The notes under the pieces: generated by a model
Told to the model about the DNA's origin: nothing
What the model saw: the letters and a program-made list of their open reading frames with translations, nothing else
Database searches by the model: none
Translations under genes and position numbers: made by a program
Origin: CAZUZD01 sp964624465
GTDB lineage: Bacteria; Planctomycetota; Planctomycetia; Isosphaerales; Isosphaeraceae
Assembly (NCBI GenBank): GCA_964624465.1
Contig: CAZUZD010000090.1
Coordinates: 1-19,997, forward strand
Length of the DNA: 19,997 nucleotides
Direction: 5' to 3'
Part shown: piece after piece, positions 8,605 to 14,815 of the stretch
Layout: every line of letters begins with the position of its first letter
How positions within the stretch are numbered: the stretch's first letter is position 1

Positions 8605-8664
8605 GGGGGCTCCGGGCTGGCGAGTCGCCGTCCCGCGCAGGGGGGTCCGGGGCGGCGCGGGCGG

Positions 8665-8693
8665 ATCGTATCGGCGCGGCGCCGATCCGACAA
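8665..8693 (-). promoter_or_regulatory. Probable promoter for the phosphatase gene
   Basis: On the minus strand, TTGTCG (8693-8688) and TACGAT (8670-8665) are 17 bases apart; each matches the sigma-70 consensus at four of six positions. A start near 8658 leaves a leader of about 54 bases ahead of the GGAG site at 8610-8613 and the ATG at 8604. The spacer contains the palindrome GGATCGGCGCCGCGCCGAT, which could also be an operator. Confidence 0.45.
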
Positions 8694-8799
8694 GGTCGAC
8701 CGCTGGCGCGGCCGGCCCATCAATCCCAGATCGGCCCGCCCGGCCCCCGGCTTGAGCCCGCGACCCCCGGACTGGCCTCGGCAGCCGCCCCGATTCCGC

Positions 8800-8805
8800 T
8801 AAGAT
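8800..8805 (+). promoter_or_regulatory. -10-like hexamer TAAGAT before the glycosyltransferase gene
   Basis: TAAGAT overlaps the first possible ATG (8804) of the downstream frame. The same hexamer occurs in the well-spaced promoter at 7743-7748. If used, transcription would begin near 8812, so the 8804 codon would not be in the message and a start at 8858 or 8867 is implied. No good -35 is seen. Confidence 0.35.
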
Positions 8806-8866
8806 GCCGCCCGCCGCGCCGGGACGCCCCCCGCCGCAGCCCCGCACCCGGCCGAGGATGCCCCCC

Positions 8867-10528
8867 ATGCGAAGCCCCCGCGCCGCCCTGCTGCTGCTGA
8901 TCGTCGCCACCGCCGCGCTGCGGCTGGCCTGGGCCGCCACGCTCGGGGTCGGCAACGACGAGGCGTACTACTTCCTCTTTGCGAGGCACCCCGACTGGAG
9001 CTACTTCGACCACCCGCCCATGACCGCCTGGGTCGAGGCCCTCGGCCTGGCGACCCTGGGCGGCCTGCGGCCCGGCGAGCTCCCCTCGCCGCTGGCGCTG
9101 CGGCTCGGGTTCGTGCTCCTGTTCGGCGTCACGACCGCCCTGATGGCCCGGCTCACCGCGCGCGCCTTCGGGGGCCGGGCGGGGGTGATCGCCGCGGTGC
9201 TGCTGAACGCCACGGCCTACTTCGGCGCGGTGGCCGGGGCGTTCGCCATGCCCGATGGCCCGCTGATCGCCTGCTGGCTGCTGGCGCTCGACCGCCTGGC
9301 CGCCGCACTCACGGCCCCGAGGCGGCCAGCCCACTGGTGGCAGTCGGCGACGGCGGCCTGGCTGACCGTCGGCGTGGCCTGGGGCGGGGCCCTGCTGAGC
9401 AAGTACCACGGCGTGTTCCTGCCGATCTCGTGTCTGGCCTATCTGCTCTGGGAGCCCTCGGCGCGGGCCTGGCTGCGGCGGCCGGGGCCGTACCTGGCGG
9501 CGGCGGTGGCGCTGCTCCTGTTCGCGCCGGTCGTCGCCTGGAACGCGACCCACGGCTGGGCCTCGTTCGCCTTCCAGGGCAGCCGGGCCCTGGGCAGCAC
9601 CCGGCTGCGGCCCGACCTGCTGGCCACGGCCGTGCTGGGCCAGGCGGCGTACATCCTGCCGTGGATCTGGCTGCCCTTGATGATCGCGCTGGCCCGCGGG
9701 CTGGCCGGCTCGTGGCGGTCGCGGCGCGGGGTGGTGGCGGCCGGGCCGGGGGCCTGGGAGCGGTTCCTGCTGGCGCAGGCGGCGGCGCCGCTGGTCGGGT
9801 TCCTGCTGGTGGCCTGCCGGCAGCCGGTGCTGCCGCACTGGTCGCTGGTCGGCCTGCTGCCCCTGTTCCCGCTGGCCGGCCGCGACTGGGCGGCGTGGGC
9901 CGGCCGCGAGCCGGGGCGGGTCCGGCGCCGGCTGGCGCTGGTCGCCGCGGCGCCGGTGGCCGTGGCGCTGCTGGTGCTGGGGCAGTTGCACCTGGGCTGG
10001 CTCCAGCGCGAGGGCCGGGGGACGCTGGGCGTGCTCAAGCCCTCGGCCGACCCGACGCTGGACCTCTACGGCTGGGAGCAGGTGGCCGCCGAGCTGGGCC
10101 GCCGCGGCTTGCTGGACGACCCCGAGGGGTTCGTCTTCACCAGCAAGTGGTTCCACTCGGGCCAGCTCGCCTTCGCCACCGGCGAGCGGGCGGCGGTGCT
10201 CTGCTACAGCCAGCGCAAGCCGCTGGGCTTCGCGCAGTTCAGCCCGCCGGGGGCCTGGGTGGGCCGCGACGGCACGCTGGTCGTCGTCAACCACAGCTCG
10301 ACCGAGCCCGACGCCTTCCGCCCCTGGTTCGAGCGGATCGAGCCCCTGGGCGAGTTCGCCATCGAGCGCGCCGGGGCGACGGTCAAGACCGTGCGGCTGT
10401 ACCGCTGCGTCCGCCAGCTCCGGCCGTTCCCCTACGCCGGCGACGCGGACCCCACGCCCGCCGGGCCCGGGCCGGGACCCGGTCGGCTGGCCGCCTCGGG
10501 GTCGCCCGGAGCGACGGCGGCGCGCTAG
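8867..10528 (+). CDS. Membrane glycosyltransferase, family 39 (PMT_2)
   Basis: 553 residues from the ATG at 8867, which begins directly with a helix (ALLLLIVATAALRLAWA) and has GAGG at 8854-8857. ATGs at 8858 and 8804 are in frame, but the 8804 start adds a proline-rich run and lies inside a -10-like hexamer. The first loop carries GVGNDEAYYFLFARHPDWSY (D31-E32) followed by FDHPPM, a textbook PMT_2 (PF13231) signature. About ten helices follow. A C-terminal extracytoplasmic segment of about 160 residues begins around DPTLDLYGWEQVA and contains TSKWFHSGQLAF and KPLGFAQF, as in ArnT-like sugar transferases. It should move a sugar from a polyprenyl-phosphate carrier outside the membrane. It is a different branch from the 2631-6891 pair, whose conserved HDGVR and LIGG stretches it lacks. 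Confidence 0.88.
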   Translation: MRSPRAALLLLIVATAALRLAWAATLGVGNDEAYYFLFARHPDWSYFDHPPMTAWVEALGLATLGGLRPGELPSPLALRLGFVLLFGVTTALMARLTARAFGGRAGVIAAVLLNATAYFGAVAGAFAMPDGPLIACWLLALDRLAAALTAPRRPAHWWQSATAAWLTVGVAWGGALLSKYHGVFLPISCLAYLLWEPSARAWLRRPGPYLAAAVALLLFAPVVAWNATHGWASFAFQGSRALGSTRLRPDLLATAVLGQAAYILPWIWLPLMIALARGLAGSWRSRRGVVAAGPGAWERFLLAQAAAPLVGFLLVACRQPVLPHWSLVGLLPLFPLAGRDWAAWAGREPGRVRRRLALVAAAPVAVALLVLGQLHLGWLQREGRGTLGVLKPSADPTLDLYGWEQVAAELGRRGLLDDPEGFVFTSKWFHSGQLAFATGERAAVLCYSQRKPLGFAQFSPPGAWVGRDGTLVVVNHSSTEPDAFRPWFERIEPLGEFAIERAGATVKTVRLYRCVRQLRPFPYAGDADPTPAGPGPGPGRLAASGSPGATAAR

Positions 10529-10531
10529 AAT
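10526..10531 (+). promoter_or_regulatory. -10-like hexamer TAGAAT upstream of the DisA-like gene
   Basis: TAGAAT overlaps the TAG stop of the glycosyltransferase gene at 10526-10528. It matches TATAAT at five of six positions and is the only AT-rich spot in the gap. A -35 is not evident. A start near 10538 would give a leader that contains a possible hairpin (10543-10572) and the GGAGG site at 10594. Confidence 0.4.
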
Positions 10532-10542
10532 CGGGGGGCCCG

Positions 10543-10572
10543 CGGCGGTGGGATCGCGTCCCATCCCCGCCG
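10543..10572 (+). other. Possible leader stem-loop of the DisA-like gene
   Basis: CGGCG (10543-10547) can pair with CGCCG (10568-10572), and TGGGA (10549-10553) with TCCCA (10559-10563), around a TCGCG loop. The right side has an unpaired TCCC. It lies between the -10-like hexamer and the ribosome binding site. It may just reflect high GC. Confidence 0.25.
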
Positions 10573-10593
10573 ACGCTCGGGGCCGAGCGGAGA

Positions 10594-10598
10594 GGAGG
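10594..10598 (+). promoter_or_regulatory. Strong Shine-Dalgarno GGAGG pointing to a TTG start
   Basis: GGAGG ends seven bases before a TTG at 10606 that is in frame with the DisA-like protein. The first ATG, at 10636, has only a weak GGGA-like site before it. The spacing favours the TTG. Confidence 0.5.
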
Positions 10599-10605
10599 CG
10601 GCGGT

Positions 10606-12006
10606 TTGGGCGGTGTCGACAGCTCGGTCGGGACGATGTCGCGGGTCCTCGGCCTCTACCAGTTGCTGCTGAAGCGCAACCTCGAGCACTTCTTCCCCGA
10701 CGCCACGATCGAGCCGGCGGGCGACCGCAGCATGATCCGGCTGGCCGACGACGGCGGCCCCGCGCGCCCGAACTTCACCGTCGAGCCCGACCCGGCCGGC
10801 CTGGGCGTCGACCTGGAGTGGCTCGGCACCCGCTACAGCTTCAACCCCGGCAGCCCGAGCCCGTTCCTGGCCTCGGAGCGGCGGCTGATCGCCGCCACCC
10901 TGGCCGTGATGGACCGCCGCTTCCGCGCCCTCTACGACCGCGCCGCCGTGCAGCACACGGCCGCCTTCGAGTACGCCGCCGAGGACCAGATCGTCGCCGA
11001 GTACCTCGGCACCCCCGACTCGTGGCGGGTGCCCGTGGCCCTGGAAGCCCTGCGGGTGGCGGCGCTGTCCAGCTACGAGAACCGCCGGGTCTCGACCGGC
11101 GCGATCCTGCTGGGCACCGACGGCGACCCGGCCGTGCCCGGCCGGGCGAACCCGCCGGGGGCCCCGCGCTACAACGCGCGGCTGGCGGCGATCAAGAGCT
11201 TTCATCGGGTCTGCGACGGCGTCCGCACCGTCTACGTCGTCGACCGCGCCGGCGACCTGGCCTGGCCGGTCGAGGTCAGCCGCTGGGCCGACGCGGTGCA
11301 GGGGCCCGGGGCGCCCGAGGTGCCGTGCCCGCGCGAGTTCGTGGGCCACGCCAAGGCCACCGCCGCCGGCGGCCACGTCGTGGTGATCCTGACCCCCGCC
11401 CAGGAGATCAAGGTCTTCGCCGAGGGCCGGCTCCGGTTCGCCTACAGCGACGCCCGCTGGCGGCTCCTGGATATTCCCTCGAAGTTCGCCGCCTGGATCC
11501 AGGCCGTGGGCCCGACCCGGCCCCCCGGGTTCGCCGAGCGGATCTTCCGCGCCGCCCTGAACCTCTCCGAGCAGCGCCGGGGGGCCCTGTTCGTGCTCCT
11601 GCGCGACCCGTCGCAGTCGCTGCCCGTGCTGGTCGACCCCGGCGACCGGATCCTCGCCGAGGTGGCCGCCGACGACCCCGACGATCCCGACAACCTCGCC
11701 CCCCGGCTGGCCAAGCGCACGCTGCACCACCTGGCGCGGGGCCGCTCGCTGGCCGACCTGGACGAGGCGATCGTCGAGGCCCTGGCCGGCATCGACGGCG
11801 CGGTGGTCACCGATCTGGACGCCCGGCTGCACTCCTTCGGCGCCATCCTGCGGCTGACGCCCGAGACCGCCTACGCCCCCCGCGCCGTCGAGGGCGCCCG
11901 CACCGCCGCCAGCCTCGCCGCCTCGCACCACGGCCCCGTCCTCAAGGTCAGCGAGGACGGCTTCCTCACCATGTACCTCAGCGGCCGCCGCGTCTGGGAG
12001 CTCTGA
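10606..12006 (+). CDS. DisA_N (diadenylate cyclase-like) domain protein with altered active-site motif
   Basis: 466 residues from TTG 10606 (456 from ATG 10636). The C-terminal domain, from about residue 320, follows the DisA_N/DAC pattern: a first strand RGALFVLLRDP, a helical stretch around SLADLDEAIVEALAG, then IDGAVVTDLDARLHSFGAIL with the D397-G398-A399 motif. EGARTAASLAASHHGPVLKV lies 33 residues later, where the family has GTRHR-A. The end, SEDGFLTMYLSGRRVWEL, fits the last strands. Known DAC enzymes join two ATP into cyclic di-AMP; the RHR motif binds nucleotide phosphate and here reads R-T-A, so activity is uncertain. The N-terminal 300 residues, with YSFNPGSPSPFL and SYENRRVSTGAILLG, are not recognised and may be a sensor. 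PFTL-type signal or membrane helices are absent, so it is probably cytoplasmic. miaA follows 50 bases downstream. Confidence 0.75.
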   Translation: MGGVDSSVGTMSRVLGLYQLLLKRNLEHFFPDATIEPAGDRSMIRLADDGGPARPNFTVEPDPAGLGVDLEWLGTRYSFNPGSPSPFLASERRLIAATLAVMDRRFRALYDRAAVQHTAAFEYAAEDQIVAEYLGTPDSWRVPVALEALRVAALSSYENRRVSTGAILLGTDGDPAVPGRANPPGAPRYNARLAAIKSFHRVCDGVRTVYVVDRAGDLAWPVEVSRWADAVQGPGAPEVPCPREFVGHAKATAAGGHVVVILTPAQEIKVFAEGRLRFAYSDARWRLLDIPSKFAAWIQAVGPTRPPGFAERIFRAALNLSEQRRGALFVLLRDPSQSLPVLVDPGDRILAEVAADDPDDPDNLAPRLAKRTLHHLARGRSLADLDEAIVEALAGIDGAVVTDLDARLHSFGAILRLTPETAYAPRAVEGARTAASLAASHHGPVLKVSEDGFLTMYLSGRRVWEL

Positions 12007-12056
12007 GCCCGCTCGCCCGGCCACCCCACGCAGGCTCCGAAGGCAGGACCCGGCCG

Positions 12057-13061
12057 TTGTCCACGAACCCGATCGCCGATGCCGAAACCGAGGCCGACGC
12101 CGCGCTGCTGCGGCGGGCGCTGTACCTGACCGGGCCGACGGCGTCGGGCAAGACGGCGGTGGGGGTGGCGCTGGCCGGGCGACTCGGGGCGGAGGTGCTG
12201 GCGCTCGACTCGATGACGCTGTACCGCGGGCTCGACATCGGCACCGCCAAGCCGACCCTCGCCGAACGCCAGGGCGTGCCGCACCACCTGCTCGACGTGC
12301 TCGACCCCTGGGAGGCGGCCAGCGTGGCCGACTACCGCGGCTGGGCGATCGCGGCGGCGCGGGCGGTCGAGGCCAGGGGCCGGCGGCCGCTGTTCGTCGG
12401 CGGCACGGCGCTGTACCTGAAGGTCCTGCTCCGCGGCCTCTTCGACGGGCCGGCGGCCGACCCCGCCGTGCGGCAGCGCCTGGAGCACGAGGCCGCTGCG
12501 CTCGGCGACGGCGCCCTGCACCAGCGGCTGGCCGGGCTCGACCCCACCACGGCTGCGCGGCTGCATCCCAATGATCGCCGCCGCGTGATCCGGGCGCTGG
12601 AGGTCCTGGAGGTCACCGGCCGGCCGATCAGCGCGCAGCAGTCGGGCCACGCGCGCCCCGCCGTCGGCGTGAGGGCGGTGGCCCTCGACCCGCCCCGGCC
12701 GGTGCTGCACGAGCGGATCGACGCCCGGGTGCGGCAGATGTTCGCCGACGGCCTGGTCGCCGAGGTCGAGCGGGTGCAGGCCGGGCCCAGGGCGCTGCAC
12801 ACCGTGCCGGCGCAGGGGGTGGGGTATCGCGAGGTGCTCGAGCTGCTGGCCGGCCGCCACGGCGAGGCGACGGCCATCCGGCAGACGCAGGAGCGCACGC
12901 GGCAGTTCGCCAAGCGGCAATGCACCTGGTTCCGCGGCCTGGACGAGGTGTCGCTCTGGCCGCTCGATCCGGCGACGCCGGCCGATCGCACCGCCGACGC
13001 CCTGGCCGCCTGGTTCACGGCCCCGGTGGGTGATGCCGGGACCGGGGTTCAGGGCGCCTGA
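12057..13061 (+). CDS. miaA: tRNA dimethylallyltransferase MiaA
   Basis: 334 residues from a TTG at 12057, with CAGGA at 12044-12048 as a ribosome binding site. MiaA adds a dimethylallyl group to N6 of A37 in tRNAs that read codons starting with U. The P-loop is at about 26-33 (GPTASGKT). It is followed by ALDSMTLYRGLDIGTAKPT (catalytic Asp51), VPHHLLDVLDPWE, VGGTALYLKVLLRG, HPNDRRRVIRALEV, and the closing QTQERTRQFAKRQCTWFRG. All are standard family motifs in the right order. Length is slightly above the usual 300 because of N- and C-terminal extensions. The last 13 bases overlap the end of the convergent small membrane-protein gene. It lies downstream of the DisA-like gene on the same strand and may share its transcript. 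Confidence 0.96.
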   Translation: MSTNPIADAETEADAALLRRALYLTGPTASGKTAVGVALAGRLGAEVLALDSMTLYRGLDIGTAKPTLAERQGVPHHLLDVLDPWEAASVADYRGWAIAAARAVEARGRRPLFVGGTALYLKVLLRGLFDGPAADPAVRQRLEHEAAALGDGALHQRLAGLDPTTAARLHPNDRRRVIRALEVLEVTGRPISAQQSGHARPAVGVRAVALDPPRPVLHERIDARVRQMFADGLVAEVERVQAGPRALHTVPAQGVGYREVLELLAGRHGEATAIRQTQERTRQFAKRQCTWFRGLDEVSLWPLDPATPADRTADALAAWFTAPVGDAGTGVQGA

Positions 13062-13249
13062 CGGGCGGCCGGGACCGGGGTGTCGTCGGCGTCGTCCTCC
13101 GACCCCGCCGCGGCCGGTGGGGGCCGGCGCGCGGTGGTCTGGGCCATGAGCGCCAGCGCGGCGGCCCAGGCGAGGAACACCGCCAGGACCGCGTAGAAGC
13201 GGCGCCGGGCGACCGGGACGGGTGTCGTCGTGGCGGTCGCGGTCGGCAT
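13049..13249 (-). CDS. Small single-helix membrane protein
   Basis: 66 residues from an ATG at 13249. A Thr/Ala/Val tail and an RRR patch precede one helix (FYAVLAVFLAWAAALALMA), and the rest is a polar tail (RRPPPAAAGSEDDADDTPV) expected outside by the positive-inside rule. No family recognised. It lies 46 bases after the Minf_1886 gene on the same strand, so it is probably the third gene of the PSP1 operon. Its final codons overlap the end of convergent miaA by 13 bases. The clear helix and operon position support it as a real gene, although it is short. Confidence 0.55.
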   Translation of the reverse strand: MPTATATTTPVPVARRRFYAVLAVFLAWAAALALMAQTTARRPPPAAAGSEDDADDTPVPAARQAP

Positions 13250-13295
13250 CGGGGCGGTCCTGGGCGGTGGGTGTCGCAGCGGGGTGCGGGGGCGA

Positions 13296-13772
13296 TCAGC
13301 CGGCGTCGTCGAGCGCCAGGGCGTACTCGTCCCGCAGCGCGGTGCGGAAGTCGTAGACGTCGTCGAAGTCGGCCCGGGTGTCCTCGGGCGTGGTGAGCAT
13401 GTCGCCGGTGGCCACCAGGTTGTAGACCAGGTTGCCGAAGTCGGCGGTGGCGTGCAGGCCCCACTGGCCGAGGACGGTCAGGGCCAGGAAGCCGTAGTGC
13501 TTGAGCGCCAGGTCGCGGGCGCCCTCGCAGAGCTCGCGGCCGGAGACGTGCTGCACGCGTTCCTGCAGCCGGCGGGCCCGCTCGGCGGCCGTCGGGGCGG
13601 TGCTGCCGGCGGCGCCGGCGGCGGACTTGCCGCTGCGGGCCTTGCTGCCCTGGAGCCGGCGGCGCTTGAGCTGCTTGGTGTGCTCGAGGGCCTCGAAGAG
13701 GAAGGCGTAGGCGTGGACCGAGTACCGGGGATCGCGCGCCAGAACCCCGGCCAGATCGTCGCGAAGGCTCAT
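13296..13772 (-). CDS. Minf_1886 family protein (Plancto_Ver conserved hypothetical)
   Basis: 158 residues. LARDPRYSVHAYAFLFEALEH at about 11-31, VQHVSGRELCEGARDLALKHYG at about 73-94, and LTVLGQWGLHATADFGNLVYN followed by EDTRADFDDVYDF are the recognisable blocks of the Minf_1886 family (TIGR04138), which has no known function. Between the first and second blocks is an unusual basic and Ala/Gly/Ser-rich insert (about 34-70, KQLKRRRLQGSKARSGKS and onward). I chose the ATG at 13772 (MSLRDDLAG) because AAGGA lies ten bases upstream and this matches the expected N-terminus. A GTG at 13820 would overlap the PSP1 stop as GTGA and add an Asp-rich leader. Either way it is translated just behind the PSP1 gene, which suggests a shared process. 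Confidence 0.85.
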   Translation of the reverse strand: MSLRDDLAGVLARDPRYSVHAYAFLFEALEHTKQLKRRRLQGSKARSGKSAAGAAGSTAPTAAERARRLQERVQHVSGRELCEGARDLALKHYGFLALTVLGQWGLHATADFGNLVYNLVATGDMLTTPEDTRADFDDVYDFRTALRDEYALALDDAG

Positions 13773-13816
13773 GTGGTGATCATCCTTGTCGTCGTCGGCG
13801 AGGAGGCGTCGAGCGT

Positions 13817-14677
13817 TCACGGATCGACGCGGTCATCGTCGTCGGACCTTCGTGGCCGTCCTTTGGCTTCGACTGAAAGGACCTCGTCGGAACCGACGAG
13901 GATGCGTCGTCCGTCCTCGAATTCGACGAGCACCTTGCGGGCCAGGATCTCTTGCGCGGTCACCCGTCCGCGGCCTCGGGGCGTCGTCACCCGCGAGCCG
14001 ACCGACGGGAGTTCGCGCTCCAGCGCCTGGTAGGTGTCGAACTCGTAACGAAGACAGCACTTGAGCCTACCACAGCGCCCCGAGATTTTCGAGGGGTCCA
14101 GCGTGGTCTTCTGGAGCTTGGCCATCCGCATGGTGACCGGGGGCATCCGGGAGAGGTGCGTGTTGCAGCAGACCGGTTTGCCGCAGTCGCCGAAGTCGGC
14201 CAGGAGCTTGGCCTCGTCGCGGACGCCGATCTGGCGCATCTCGATGCGGGTGCGGAAGCTGCGCGCCAGGTCCTTGACCAGCTCGCGGAAGTCGACCCGC
14301 TGCTCGGCCAGGTAGTAGAAGACCAGCCGCTCGCCGCCCAGGATCGCCTCGACGTCGACCAGGTCCATCTGGAGCCGTCGCCGCGCGATCAGCTCCTGGC
14401 AGCCCTCGAACGCCGCGCGCTGGCGGCCGGCCAGGGTGGCGTTCTGGTCCAGGTCCTCGGCCGTGGCCGCCCGCACGATCTCCCCCCGCGCCGGGTTCTC
14501 CAGGAACCGCGCCGTGCGGTCGCTGGCCGGGCTCAGCACCTCGCCCAGCTCGGTGCCGCGGTCGGTGCGCAGCACCACCGCCTGGCCCCGCGGGTGGAGC
14601 TGGTCGGGCAGCCCGGCGAACTCGCCGAGGAACCGCATCTGGCCGTAGCGGACGATGAGGGTCTGGGTCTGGGTCAT
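13817..14677 (-). CDS. PSP1 domain protein (RicT/YaaT-like)
   Basis: 286 residues. The PSP1 core follows the family pattern: an early VLRTDRGTELGEVLSP, a FYYLAEQRVDFRELVKDLA stretch, and two cysteine clusters, GDCGKPVCCNTHL (Cys165, 170, 171) and SGRCGRLKCCLRYE (Cys202, 207, 208), separated by VTMRMAKLQKTTLDPSKI. In Bacillus subtilis the homologue YaaT (RicT) joins RicA and RicF in a complex that carries 4Fe-4S clusters and affects mRNA processing and development. The cysteines for such a cluster are retained here. The C-terminal region (VGSRVTTPRGRGRVTAQEIL) looks like a small beta barrel. I see no RicA or RicF partner in the window. It heads a minus-strand operon with its own promoter. Confidence 0.9.
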   Translation of the reverse strand: MTQTQTLIVRYGQMRFLGEFAGLPDQLHPRGQAVVLRTDRGTELGEVLSPASDRTARFLENPARGEIVRAATAEDLDQNATLAGRQRAAFEGCQELIARRRLQMDLVDVEAILGGERLVFYYLAEQRVDFRELVKDLARSFRTRIEMRQIGVRDEAKLLADFGDCGKPVCCNTHLSRMPPVTMRMAKLQKTTLDPSKISGRCGRLKCCLRYEFDTYQALERELPSVGSRVTTPRGRGRVTAQEILARKVLVEFEDGRRILVGSDEVLSVEAKGRPRRSDDDDRVDP

Positions 14678-14718
14678 GGCGCTCGGGGCGGGGCCGTTCC
14701 CGGGACAGGGGACTTCGC

Positions 14719-14747
14719 AGTATAACGGCCCGCCGAACCCCGGCCTA
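14719..14747 (-). promoter_or_regulatory. Promoter of the PSP1 gene
   Basis: On the minus strand, TATACT (14724-14719) matches the -10 consensus at five of six positions. A weak -35, TAGGCC (14747-14742), lies 17 bases upstream. A start near 14712 would give a 35-base leader. The site lies in the 138-base gap behind the lipase gene, so the PSP1 operon is probably transcribed on its own. Confidence 0.55.
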
Positions 14748-14815
14748 CTCGACTCCGACCGGCGGCGACGAAGGCCGGTCGCCTTCGCCGCCGCCGGGCC
14801 GAACGCTCGAACGGC

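Noticed and set aside
8605..8955. N-terminal extension of the phosphatase gene to 8955
   Set aside because: The added residues are Arg/Gly/Pro-rich, overlap the divergent glycosyltransferase start, and cross the phosphatase promoter; GGAG precedes the ATG at 8604.
10525..12024. 499-codon minus-strand frame opposite the DisA-like gene
   Set aside because: Gly/Val/Gln/Asp-rich without motifs, a shadow of the plus-strand gene.
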